From NCBI GenBank assembly GCA_013359235.1, contig JABWCE010000010.1, forward strand, positions 39,693-103,692: a stretch of DNA of 64,000 nt, in the 5' to 3' direction. Origin of the DNA: Bacteroidota bacterium (GTDB taxonomy: Bacteria > Bacteroidota > Bacteroidia > NS11-12g > UBA9320). Under the pieces are notes generated by a model that saw only the letters and a list, made by a program, of their open reading frames with translations, ran no database searches and was not told the DNA's origin. Every line of letters begins with the position of its first letter. Positions within the stretch are counted from its first letter, which is position 1. Position numbers and translations under genes: made by a program. This document shows positions 20,041 through 28,579 of the stretch, one piece after another.

Positions 20041-20724
20041 GTGAAAAGGTATTTTTACATATTTATAATTTTACTTTCGGGTTTTACGGCAAAATCATCG
20101 TTTTTTGATTCGGCAAAATATTATCTCAAAAATTTTAAACCTCAGATTATTGGCGGTTTCTCATCGCGTAAAACCTTTATTGGCGATTCAAAAAATAAAG
20201 TTTCCGATATCTCATTAGGAGGCGAATTTGGAAACAAATTAGGATTGTCAACAGGTATTTACTGGCTTAGATCGCCTATAAACAAAGTTGTAACATACAA
20301 TGCCTTTTCGCCTGATGAATATAAAAGACGTGAGATTTCGCGGTTTTGGTATTTGGGTTTTTTGGCTTATTACAAGTTTTATAAAAAAGAAAAATGGACT
20401 TTGAATATTCCATTGAGAATAGGCGTAGGCTCGGCAAGTACACAGATATTTGATGTTTCACAATCAAATATCTATTTAGGAAGAAAAAACTCGATGATTA
20501 TTCCGATTGAAAGTGGATTGAATTTTTTATATTCAGCAACGTGGTGGATTGGAGTAGGCGGTGGCATTGGCAGTAGAATTGTAATTGGTAAAAAAACTTC
20601 TCAAAAGTATAGCGGTACTTACTACACGCTGGGGACCGTATTCTTTTTAAGTAATATTTATAAAAAAATACCAGTTGAATACCGAACAAAAATTGAAGAT
20701 TATAAAAAAAGTATAATCAAATGA
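20041..20724 (+). CDS. Exported protein, probably outer-membrane associated
   Basis: 227 residues from the GTG at 20041, which gives a clean signal peptide (KRYFYIFIILLSGFTAKS). The in-frame TTG at 19978 would add 21 hydrophobic residues. A TATTTTTG box at 20019-20026 might be a -7 element. The mature protein alternates hydrophobic and polar residues with Gly/aromatic strand ends (IPLRIGVGSAS, TWWIGVGGGIGSRIVIG), as in small outer-membrane beta-barrels. Family not recognised. Its stop overlaps the aroE start (ATGA). Confidence 0.65.
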   Translation: MKRYFYIFIILLSGFTAKSSFFDSAKYYLKNFKPQIIGGFSSRKTFIGDSKNKVSDISLGGEFGNKLGLSTGIYWLRSPINKVVTYNAFSPDEYKRREISRFWYLGFLAYYKFYKKEKWTLNIPLRIGVGSASTQIFDVSQSNIYLGRKNSMIIPIESGLNFLYSATWWIGVGGGIGSRIVIGKKTSQKYSGTYYTLGTVFFLSNIYKKIPVEYRTKIEDYKKSIIK

Positions 20725-21452
20725 AAGTTTTTGGTTTGATAGGTCATCCGTTAACTCATTCTTTTTCGAAAAAGTATTTTGAAGAAAAATTTGAAAAATT
20801 TAATATTAAAAATTGTGTTTATAACCTTTTCGATATTGATAATATTGAAAAAGTTGCTGACCTTAAAAATGAAAAAAACATTGTGGGGTTGAATGTAACA
20901 ATCCCTTACAAAGAAGCTGTTTTGAAATATCTCGACGAAGTTTCGCCCGTTGCAGAACAAATAGGCTCTGTAAACACTATAAAATGCAGTAAAAATCGGT
21001 GGAAGGGCTTTAATACCGATTATTTTGGCATTTTACAATCAATTAAAAGTTTGCCTTTAAAAAATATCAAATCGTGTTTAATACTTGGTAGCGGTGGAAC
21101 TGCGAAAACAGCAGCTTTTGTATTAAACGAAATGAAAATTGATTTTTTAACGGTTTCAAGAAATAAACGCGGCGAAGGATTTATAAACTATAAAGAAATA
21201 AACAGTGAAACATTAAAAAATTACAATTTGATAATAAATACAAGCCCTGTAGGTATGTATCCAAAAGTTATTGAAATTCCTGAATTACCTTACCAATTGC
21301 TAAACAAAACAAATATTTTGTTTGATATGATTTACAATCCCCAAAATACTTTGTTTTTGCAAAAAGGTAGAGAAAAAGGCTGTAAAACATTAAATGGTAT
21401 GGAAGCACTAAAAACACAAGCCGAAGTAAGTTGGAAAATTTGGAACGAATAA
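20721..21452 (+). CDS. aroE: Shikimate dehydrogenase
   Basis: 243 residues. The substrate-binding N-terminus is GLIGHPLTHSFSKKYF (residues 4-19), followed by NVTIPYKEAV with the catalytic Lys, GSVNTIK, GFNTDYFG and the NADP-binding ILGSGGTAKTAAFVL near residue 124. It reduces 3-dehydroshikimate to shikimate with NADPH in the aromatic amino-acid pathway. It is slightly short (AroE is usually 260-290) but complete. It overlaps the upstream exported-protein gene and is followed by the MATE exporter after 19 bp. Confidence 0.92.
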   Translation: MKVFGLIGHPLTHSFSKKYFEEKFEKFNIKNCVYNLFDIDNIEKVADLKNEKNIVGLNVTIPYKEAVLKYLDEVSPVAEQIGSVNTIKCSKNRWKGFNTDYFGILQSIKSLPLKNIKSCLILGSGGTAKTAAFVLNEMKIDFLTVSRNKRGEGFINYKEINSETLKNYNLIINTSPVGMYPKVIEIPELPYQLLNKTNILFDMIYNPQNTLFLQKGREKGCKTLNGMEALKTQAEVSWKIWNE

Positions 21453-21471
21453 ATGATGAAAAATTGTTAAG

Positions 21472-22812
21472 ATGATTGAAAAATTTGGTGTAGGAAATAG
21501 AGTAAAGAAGATTTTAATCACCGGATTGCCAATAATAGGAGGGCAACTTAGCCTTGTGCTTATGGGTATGGCTGATACAGTAATGGTGGGCAAACTCGGT
21601 CATACATCTATTGCTGCAACAGGTTTATCAGTAAGTATTTTTTTTCTTGTATCAATTTTTGGAATAGGTTTGATATCGGCAACTACACCTATGATAACAG
21701 CATATAGGGTAAAAAATGAAGAGTCAATTTTACCGGCTTTTTTTAGAGATTTATTAATAACAGGGCAGCTTACCTCTATTTTAATTTTTATCTGTTTAAT
21801 GATAATAATTATAATTTTACCGCAACTTGGACAAGAAAAGGAGGTTGTAAAATTAGCCCGTCCGTTTTTATTGCTTTTGGCTGTTTCGGTATTTCCTATG
21901 AATTGGTATCTTTCGGGCAAAAGCGTTTGCGATGGTTTTTTTATAACAAAAATTCCAATGATAATAACAACTTTTGCTCTTTTACTTAATATTTTTTTTA
22001 ATTGGATTTTTATTTATGGAAATCTTGGTTTTACAGCTATGGGACTTACTGGAGCTGGTCTAGCAACACTTTTAGCAAGAATTTTTATGGCTGTTTGCAT
22101 TTCGATTTATATTTTCAGAACTGAAAAAATTGGATTTAGAATTAAAGATACATTTAGCGGTTTGTTATCAAAAACAAACTATTATAAACCAATACTAAAA
22201 CTTGGGGTTCCGGCCGGTTTTCAGTTCTTTTTTGAAATTGTAGCTTTTTCGGGCGCTGCTATAATTGCTGGCAAACTTGGTTCGGTACAGCAGGCTTCGC
22301 ATCAGATAGCAATAAATATTGCAAGTTTCACATTTATGTTTGCCGTTGGTATTTCAGTATCGGGCAGTATGTATGTTGCAGAATATTATGCAAAAAATGA
22401 TATTACGGCGGCACGTAAGTACGGTATTTCTTCACTAAAACTTATAATAATGGTAGAAGTAATTTTTGCATTGATTTTTATATTTTTTAATAAACCATTA
22501 ACAGGTATTTACACAAAAGAGTTGCCGGTACTAAATACTGCTTCAAAATTATTGCTTATTGCTGCGGTTTTTCAGATTGTTGATGGTATGCAGGCTATTA
22601 GCCTTGGCTTGCTTCGAGGGTTGCATGATACAAAAATACCGTCATACCTTACATTTGTTGCCTATTGGCTAATTGGTATTCCATTGGCTTTATTTCTGGG
22701 TTTAAATACAAAACTCGGAATTTATGGTATTTGGTGGGCATTGACTTTTAGTTTGTTTTTTATTTCAATTTCTGCAACTTGGCGTTTTTTAAATAAAACA
22801 TCTTCGGCGTGA
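21472..22812 (+). CDS. MATE family efflux transporter (NorM-like)
   Basis: A 446-residue inner-membrane protein of about 12 helices in two pseudo-repeats (MatE domains about residues 14-175 and 240-400). Typical segments are LPIIGGQLSLVLMGMADTVMVGKLGHTSIAATGLS and the second-half GVPAGFQFFFEIVAFSGAAIIAGKLGSVQQASHQIAINI. MATE proteins export cationic drugs or metabolites in exchange for Na+ or H+. The substrate cannot be inferred. Probably in one transcript with aroE. Confidence 0.88.
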   Translation: MIEKFGVGNRVKKILITGLPIIGGQLSLVLMGMADTVMVGKLGHTSIAATGLSVSIFFLVSIFGIGLISATTPMITAYRVKNEESILPAFFRDLLITGQLTSILIFICLMIIIIILPQLGQEKEVVKLARPFLLLLAVSVFPMNWYLSGKSVCDGFFITKIPMIITTFALLLNIFFNWIFIYGNLGFTAMGLTGAGLATLLARIFMAVCISIYIFRTEKIGFRIKDTFSGLLSKTNYYKPILKLGVPAGFQFFFEIVAFSGAAIIAGKLGSVQQASHQIAINIASFTFMFAVGISVSGSMYVAEYYAKNDITAARKYGISSLKLIIMVEVIFALIFIFFNKPLTGIYTKELPVLNTASKLLLIAAVFQIVDGMQAISLGLLRGLHDTKIPSYLTFVAYWLIGIPLALFLGLNTKLGIYGIWWALTFSLFFISISATWRFLNKTSSA

Positions 22813-22849
22813 TTTTTATCCATTTTTAAGTTATAAATTGCCACATTAA

Positions 22850-23596
22850 ATGAAATCTAACATATTATTTTCGGTATTCTTAATACTGTTTTTAAATTCG
22901 TTTGGACAAAAATTTTTAAAACCATACATTGGTATAAACTTTACCAAAAGAATATTGGTTTCGGATTATGAAAATAGAAAAGATTCATTAGACAATGCTG
23001 ATAAAGTTGGCTTTATGCCTAATGCTGGTGTTTTATTTTTATATGAGAAAAAGCCGGGAAGAGAATTTTTTTGGGGAATAGCTTACAATCAAATAGGATT
23101 TGAAAGAGAAAGATTAAATTATAAATTTCAAGATACCGTTCACCCTGACTTAGGTCAAATACACGACTTATCGCAAGCAGCACAAAAAAACGGATATTTT
23201 ACCTATCATTTCAACTATCTCGAATTTCCAATAGGTTACAATTTTCAAGTTACACCAAGAGAACAAATGCACAATTTTACAGGGTGGTTTAATATTGGTA
23301 TTACACCACAGTTTTTAATAAACCAGAATATGGCAATTTTTCTTCAAGGTTTTACAATGAAGGGCGAAAACAAATTCAAATTTAAAAATACAGGTTACAA
23401 TGCTGCAAAAATGAATTTAACTCTACAATCAGGCGGGAGGGTGGATGTAAATGTAAGAAGCAAATTTTGGGTAACAAGCGATTTTTTATTTAAAATAAAT
23501 ATGATGAATGCTGCAGAAAATACATTAGAAAAACTCAGGTTTTGGTATGTTTGTTTTAATCTTGGCTTAAGATATGAAATTGGAGATTTCAGGTAA
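22850..23596 (+). CDS. Outer-membrane beta-barrel protein (PorT-like)
   Basis: 248 residues. The signal peptide is MKSNILFSVFLILFLNSFGQ (cleavage after Gly-Gln). The mature part has alternating strands such as FLKPYIGINFTKRI, YEKKPGREFFWGIAYNQIGF and the C-terminal FWYVCFNLGLRYEI, ending in an aromatic-rich strand. It resembles the PorT/outer-membrane protein beta-barrel group of Bacteroidota. Precise role unknown. It is followed by another exported barrel-like protein and a lipoprotein, suggesting a co-expressed outer-membrane group. Confidence 0.7.
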   Translation: MKSNILFSVFLILFLNSFGQKFLKPYIGINFTKRILVSDYENRKDSLDNADKVGFMPNAGVLFLYEKKPGREFFWGIAYNQIGFERERLNYKFQDTVHPDLGQIHDLSQAAQKNGYFTYHFNYLEFPIGYNFQVTPREQMHNFTGWFNIGITPQFLINQNMAIFLQGFTMKGENKFKFKNTGYNAAKMNLTLQSGGRVDVNVRSKFWVTSDFLFKINMMNAAENTLEKLRFWYVCFNLGLRYEIGDFR

Positions 23597-23648
23597 TAAT
23601 TTTTTGAAAAATAATAAAAATTCAAACCCTAATAAATATTATTGCAAC

Positions 23649-24587
23649 ATGAAATTTTATAGTTTTTATGGAGAAAAAAAATGTATAGTTTTTCTCTTTT
23701 TAACACTTTTTTTATTTACTGGTAAAACCCTTTACTCACAGCGTTTGTTTCAGTTTTATTATAATATCATGAATCCGATAATGCTCGATGCCCATGCATA
23801 CAACGGACATTCTACAGGTTTTAACATACTAAACAAAAAATTTGGCTATGAACTTGAATACGCCCGTACCGGAAAAAGATTTGAAAGCAAATATTTATAT
23901 ATAAATCCGCAGTTTAAAATAAAATTGAGTGCAAAAGAAAAAAGTCAGGTATCAACATACAATTACTTTACAATTGGCTTTCATCACTTTACTGTTACAA
24001 AAGACTGGACTTATTACGGCAGAGGCGAAAACACTCAAAAACCATACTGGGATACGCTTGAAACAGCAAAAACATACAATGAATACCTATTTAAAACAAA
24101 AATGAAAACTACTTGCCTGCAAGTTGGTATTGAAAATGTGAAAGAAAGGCATTTGCGAGGTGTTGCATTTCCAATTTCGCCAATTGTAAACCCATTTGGA
24201 ATGATTATAGGATGGATAACCACAGGAAAGGGTGAGCCATACAAACTCGATTTTACCCGAACACTTAGATTTTCGATTTTTGCTGCACCTCCGGGCTTTA
24301 TAAAATTAGAAAAACGAGGATATGAGCCACTTGGCGGGTCGTACCTCAAAGACCAATTGCCCAATGAAAATGTTGTAATTGAACCATTGATGAAAAACCT
24401 TATAGGCTGTAGATTGGGTATTCTTTGGACTTCTCTCAAATCTGTAGGTTCATCTTTTGGGTTAGAAATTACTATGGTACCCGGTATTTATAACATTCCG
24501 GGTGTTTATGGGAGAGAATTTCCTGATGATAATATTTACATAAGAGCAAATTTTGGAATTTCACTTGGCAATTCAAGCAAAAATTAA
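23649..24587 (+). CDS. Exported outer-membrane protein, family unknown
   Basis: 312 residues from ATG 23649, chosen because a signal peptide follows (CIVFLFLTLFLFTGKTLYSQ); the in-frame ATG at 23574 would overlap the preceding gene by 23 bases and hide the signal. The mature protein has many short aromatic beta segments (YNYFTIGFHHFTV, TLRFSIFAAPPGF, IYIRANFGISLG), suggesting a barrel. No recognised domain. It lies 52 bp after the previous outer-membrane protein and 2 bp before a lipoprotein. Confidence 0.65.
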   Translation: MKFYSFYGEKKCIVFLFLTLFLFTGKTLYSQRLFQFYYNIMNPIMLDAHAYNGHSTGFNILNKKFGYELEYARTGKRFESKYLYINPQFKIKLSAKEKSQVSTYNYFTIGFHHFTVTKDWTYYGRGENTQKPYWDTLETAKTYNEYLFKTKMKTTCLQVGIENVKERHLRGVAFPISPIVNPFGMIIGWITTGKGEPYKLDFTRTLRFSIFAAPPGFIKLEKRGYEPLGGSYLKDQLPNENVVIEPLMKNLIGCRLGILWTSLKSVGSSFGLEITMVPGIYNIPGVYGREFPDDNIYIRANFGISLGNSSKN

Positions 24588-24589
24588 TT

Positions 24590-25000
24590 ATGAAAAAATT
24601 ATTAAATATATCAGTATTGTCAATGTTTCTGGCTTTAAATTCATGTATAAAAATTGACCCGCCAATTGCAGCACAAACCCCTGTAATAAGCTTCTATCTC
24701 GGTATTGATCCATGGACACATCAACCTACCTTTGTATATTCCGACACAACACTTAGTGGAACAAAACTAAGATTTTTAAAGGCAAATTTTGCAGCATCGG
24801 GTACTATTAAAAATATTCTAATAAAAAACAATGATGAAATTATTTATGATAAAACAATTGAAAACAGTACTACTTATAATCAGGAGTACCAGTTAGAATT
24901 AAAACCTGTTCTTGTACCCGTTACCTACAAATTGTACTTTAAAGTAGAAGATTACAATGGAAAAATTGCCGAAAAAACTCTTACAGTAAACTTTCTGTAA
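24590..25000 (+). CDS. Small lipoprotein
   Basis: 136 residues. The signal peptide MKKLLNISVLSMFLALNSC ends in a lipobox (ALNSC), so the mature protein starts at the lipidated Cys. The rest is beta-rich and Ig-like in pattern (TIKNILIKNNDEIIYDKTIE, VTYKLYFKVEDYNGKIAEKTLTVNF), reminiscent of bacterial Ig/PKD-type domains. Function unknown. It is the last of three envelope genes (22.85-25.0 kb) and is followed by gatB after 13 bp. Confidence 0.7.
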   Translation: MKKLLNISVLSMFLALNSCIKIDPPIAAQTPVISFYLGIDPWTHQPTFVYSDTTLSGTKLRFLKANFAASGTIKNILIKNNDEIIYDKTIENSTTYNQEYQLELKPVLVPVTYKLYFKVEDYNGKIAEKTLTVNFL

Positions 25001-25013
25001 ATTTGCAAAATAA

Positions 25014-26456
25014 ATGAACAGCAAATATGAAGTAGTTATCGGCCTCGAAATTCATGCCCAGTTACTTACCAAAAGCAAAGCTTTTAGCGGTGATAGAGCA
25101 GAATACGGCAATCATCCCAATACCAATGTAAGTGTTGTAAGTCTTGCCCATCCCGGTACTTTGCCACGTCATAACAAAAATGCAGTAGAGAAAGCTATCA
25201 AAATAGGATTGGCTTTTAATTGCCAAATAGAAAGGTACAACAAATATTCAAGAAAAAATTATTTTTATGCTGATTTACCCAAAGGCTACCAGATAACTCA
25301 ATTTGATACACCAATTTGCAAAGGTGGCTTTGTAAAAATAAAACTTAAAAATGGTACAAGCAAAAAAATACGACTTACAAGAGCACACATGGAAGAAGAT
25401 ACCGGTAAAAGCATACATGACATTGAACCTCAAAATTCTCTCATTGATTATAACCGAGCCGGTACACCTTTGATAGAAATTGTTACCGAACCCGATATAA
25501 GAACAGGTGAAGAAGCATTCCAGTTTTTAACCGAAGTAAGAAAGATTTTAAGATATCTTGATGTATGTGATGGAAATATGGAAGAAGGCAGTTTGCGTTG
25601 TGATTGTAATATTTCTGTAAGACCAATTGGCAGCAGCGAGTTTGGTACAAAGGTAGAAGTGAAAAATATGAATTCTATGAGCAATGTAAAAAGAGCAATA
25701 GAGTTTGAAACCGAAAGACAAATTACTGCAATTGAAAAAGGAGAAAAAATAGCTGCTGAAACACGTAGTTTTGACGCATTGAAAAATCTAACTTTCAGTT
25801 TGCGAAGCAAGGAAATGGTTAATGATTACAGATATTTTCCCGAACCTGATTTGCCTCCTTTGATTGTTTCTGACGAAATGATTAAACAAATTGCTAAACA
25901 AATGCCTCAATTGCCCGAACAACTCTATGAGAAATTTTTAAATAATTACAATCTCGGCAGTTACGATGCTTCAGTACTTACAGAAACAAAAGAAATTGCT
26001 GCTTTTTTCGAAAGTATATGTAAAACATGTTCAAATTACAAAGCAGCCGCCAACTGGACTATGGTTCATATTAAAGGATATTTGAACGAAAATGCTTTAG
26101 AATTTGATGATTTTAAACTAAGTCCCGAAAAAATATCAAATTTAATAAATCTTATAGATGAAGGAAAAATAAGCAATAGTGCGGCACAAAAGGTATTTGC
26201 CGAACTTATTAACCACCCAAACGACACCTCTGAAATAATTGCCCAAAGATTAAATCTTATTCAAACTTCGGATACAACTGAACTTGAAAAATTAATAGAA
26301 ACTGCTCTAAATAAATATCCTCAAAAAATAAATGAATACAAAAGTGGTAAAACCGGTTTATTAGGCTTATTTATGGGCGAAGTGATGAAACTTTCTGGCG
26401 GAAAAGCAGACCCTAAAATTGCTTCAAAACTCATTAAAGATAAACTTGAAAAATAA
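25014..26456 (+). CDS. gatB: Asp-tRNA(Asn)/Glu-tRNA(Gln) amidotransferase subunit B
   Basis: 480 residues, the expected size. It has the opening YEVVIGLEIHAQLLTKSKAFSGD, the AHPGTLP loop, YFYADLPKGYQITQFDTPIC, RAHMEEDTGKS, DYNRAGTPLIEIVTEPD and the kinase-fold segment GSLRCDCNISVRP, then the C-terminal YqeY-like tRNA-binding region. GatB phosphorylates and amidates Glu on mischarged tRNA together with GatA and GatC, which are not in the window. A TAAATTTG box at 24998-25005 might be a -7 promoter element just upstream. Confidence 0.95.
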   Translation: MNSKYEVVIGLEIHAQLLTKSKAFSGDRAEYGNHPNTNVSVVSLAHPGTLPRHNKNAVEKAIKIGLAFNCQIERYNKYSRKNYFYADLPKGYQITQFDTPICKGGFVKIKLKNGTSKKIRLTRAHMEEDTGKSIHDIEPQNSLIDYNRAGTPLIEIVTEPDIRTGEEAFQFLTEVRKILRYLDVCDGNMEEGSLRCDCNISVRPIGSSEFGTKVEVKNMNSMSNVKRAIEFETERQITAIEKGEKIAAETRSFDALKNLTFSLRSKEMVNDYRYFPEPDLPPLIVSDEMIKQIAKQMPQLPEQLYEKFLNNYNLGSYDASVLTETKEIAAFFESICKTCSNYKAAANWTMVHIKGYLNENALEFDDFKLSPEKISNLINLIDEGKISNSAAQKVFAELINHPNDTSEIIAQRLNLIQTSDTTELEKLIETALNKYPQKINEYKSGKTGLLGLFMGEVMKLSGGKADPKIASKLIKDKLEK

Positions 26457-26483
26457 TAGAATATTTTAAATTGAGAAATTATA

Positions 26484-27134
26484 ATGCAATCAAATGTAAC
26501 AACACAAAAAAATACCGAAACTGTAGCAAATATTTTACTTGATATTAATGCGGTTAAACTTAATGTAGAAAACCCTTTTACTTGGGTATCGGGAATTAAA
26601 TCTCCCATTTATTGTGACAATAGAGTTATAAATTCTGATGTTTCGGCAAGAAATGAAGTTTTGAGGTGTTTTGTAGAACTAATTAAGTATAAATTTCCAG
26701 ATGTTGAAGTTATTGCCGGTGTTGCTACCGGCGGAATACCAATGGGAATTTTAATTGCCGATAAACTAAATCTTCCATTTGTGTATGTACGACAGGAATC
26801 AAAAAAACATGGAATGATGAAGCAAATTGAAGGAAATTACATTGCAGGACAAAAAACGGTTTTGATAGAAGACCATATTTCTACCGGAGGTAGTAGTCTT
26901 ATTGCCTACAATGCTTTAATTGATGGGGGAATGAATGTTCTCGGGTTAATTAGTATTATGACTTATGGATTTGAAAAGGCAAAAAATCTTTTTAATCAAA
27001 ATAATGTTTGTTTTGACAGTTTGTGCAATTTGGATGTGGTATTAAGCGCAGCTTTTGACAAAGGAATAATAAATATAGATGAAAAAAACTCGATTTTATC
27101 ATTCAGAAATAAACCTGAATCTTGGGGGGCATAA
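26484..27134 (+). CDS. pyrE: Orotate phosphoribosyltransferase
   Basis: 216 residues. It has the PRPP-binding motif VLIEDHISTGGSSL near residue 127 (acidic pair reduced to ED), the N-terminal PFTWVSGIKSPIYCDNR, and GVATGGIPMGILIAD plus VRQESKKHGMMKQIEG of OPRTases. It joins orotate to PRPP to make OMP in pyrimidine synthesis. pyrB and pyrR lie at 58.5-60 kb, so the pathway is scattered. Downstream lies a gene remnant read from the other strand. Confidence 0.92.
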   Translation: MQSNVTTQKNTETVANILLDINAVKLNVENPFTWVSGIKSPIYCDNRVINSDVSARNEVLRCFVELIKYKFPDVEVIAGVATGGIPMGILIADKLNLPFVYVRQESKKHGMMKQIEGNYIAGQKTVLIEDHISTGGSSLIAYNALIDGGMNVLGLISIMTYGFEKAKNLFNQNNVCFDSLCNLDVVLSAAFDKGIINIDEKNSILSFRNKPESWGA

Positions 27135-27152
27135 AAGACCACATCCACCCCC

Positions 27153-27258
27153 TCAAAAAACCAAAACCCTCTGCACAAAAACATCATTGACGGCTTTTAT
27201 TTTTACAAAGTAAATACCTTTACTTTTGGGGATTTGGATGGTTTTTGTGTTTTGATTT
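27153..27258 (-). pseudogene. Orphan fragment of a T9SS type A C-terminal sorting domain
   Basis: On the minus strand, directly after the ugd stop and in a shifted frame, about 34 codons read as TKTIQIPKSKGIYFVKIKA followed by VNDVFVQRVLVF and a TGA at 27153-27155. The G-I/L-Y-F-V-K-I pattern followed by a short KxxV/RxVLV end is the last part of the Por secretion-system sorting domain. There is no start codon, signal peptide or passenger domain, so this looks like the 3' remnant of a deleted cell-surface protein gene. Alternatively it may be a relic of a frameshifted neighbour. Confidence 0.7.
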
Positions 27259-27259
27259 G

Positions 27260-28573
27260 TTATTTTTTGCCTATACAATAATACTTAAAGCCTAATTCTT
27301 TCATTTCTTGGGCATCAAATATATTGCGACCGTCAAAAATCACTTTATCTTTAATTCTTTTATTTATTTCTGCAAAATCAGGCGAACGAAACTCAGGCCA
27401 TTCGGTTACTATAACAAGTGCATCATTTTTTGATAGTGCATCGTAAGGCGAAGTTGCGTATTTAACCGTATTTTTTAAAACCTTTTTTGCTTCTACCATT
27501 GCTACCGGGTCATATACGGTTACTTCAGCACCTTCGTTTAATAATTTTTCAATAATTACAAGACTTGGCGCCTCACGCATGTCATCTGTTTTGGGTTTAA
27601 ATGATAAACCCCAAATGGCAAATTTTTTACCTTTAATATTTTTGTAATGTTTTTTTATTTTTTCGAATAAAATAGTTTTTTGATATTCATTTACTGATTC
27701 TACCGCTTCTAAAATCTTCATTTTGTATTTATTTTCCGAAGCTGTTTTAATCAGGGCTTTTACATCTTTTGGAAAACATGAACCTCCATAACCAATTCCT
27801 GGATAAATAAATTTTTGACCTATACGAGGGTCGCTACCTATGCCTTGCCTTACCTGAGAAACATCTGCACCTAATATTTCGCAAAGATTTGCAATATCGT
27901 TCATAAAACTAATTTTTGTGGCAAGCATTGCGTTTGCTGCATATTTGGTCATTTCGGCTGATGGTATATCCATAAATATTATTGGATGACCGTTTAGCAA
28001 AAAGGGTTTGTATAGTTTTCGCATTATTTCTTCGGCTCGTTTTGTTTCTACACCTACAATAATTCTATCAGGCTTCATAAAGTCTTCAATTGCTGCACCT
28101 TCTTTTAAAAATTCGGGGTTTGAAGCCACATCAAAATTTAATTTCAGGTTTCTGGTTTTTAAAGCATTTTTAATTGCATTTTTAACTTTTTCTGCTGTGC
28201 CTACTGGTACTGTACTTTTGGTAACTATCACTCCGTAATTGTTCATGTTTTGCCCAATTTGCGATGCTACCTCTATTACATATTTTAAATCGGCGCTTCC
28301 ATCTTCTCCCGGAGGAGTACCTACTGCAATAAATGCTACATCACAATCTTTAATGCTTTTTGAAATATCGGTACTGAATTTTAATCTCTTCTCATTAAAA
28401 TTTCTAATTACCATTTCTTCAAGTCCGGGCTCATATATTGGTAAAATTCCACTTTTTAGGTTTTCAATTTTTGTTTTATCAATATCAATACAAACTACAT
28501 CAATACCGACTTCGGCAAAACAAGTGCCTGTTACCAATCCTACATATCCTGTGCCTATTACTGCTATTTTCAT
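27260..28573 (-). CDS. ugd: UDP-glucose 6-dehydrogenase
   Basis: 437 residues. NAD-binding VIGTGYVGLVTGTCFAE at residues 4-20; substrate segment VTKSTVPVGTAEKV near residue 118; NPEFLKEGAAIEDF near residue 152; catalytic GGSCFPKD with the nucleophilic Cys near residue 262; and C-terminal GLSFKPKTDDMREAPS. It oxidises UDP-glucose to UDP-glucuronate, the substrate of the UDP-xylose synthase at 2.7-3.7 kb. It lies 6 bp after the DegT-family gene on the same strand, so both probably serve surface glycan synthesis. Confidence 0.94.
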   Translation of the reverse strand: MKIAVIGTGYVGLVTGTCFAEVGIDVVCIDIDKTKIENLKSGILPIYEPGLEEMVIRNFNEKRLKFSTDISKSIKDCDVAFIAVGTPPGEDGSADLKYVIEVASQIGQNMNNYGVIVTKSTVPVGTAEKVKNAIKNALKTRNLKLNFDVASNPEFLKEGAAIEDFMKPDRIIVGVETKRAEEIMRKLYKPFLLNGHPIIFMDIPSAEMTKYAANAMLATKISFMNDIANLCEILGADVSQVRQGIGSDPRIGQKFIYPGIGYGGSCFPKDVKALIKTASENKYKMKILEAVESVNEYQKTILFEKIKKHYKNIKGKKFAIWGLSFKPKTDDMREAPSLVIIEKLLNEGAEVTVYDPVAMVEAKKVLKNTVKYATSPYDALSKNDALVIVTEWPEFRSPDFAEINKRIKDKVIFDGRNIFDAQEMKELGFKYYCIGKK

Positions 28574-28579
28574 TTTTTA

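Noticed and set aside
27125..27150. GGGGGG...CCCCC hairpin after pyrE as a terminator
   Set aside because: There is no T-run after it and the loop is long; the bases belong to pyrE's end and the start of the remnant region.
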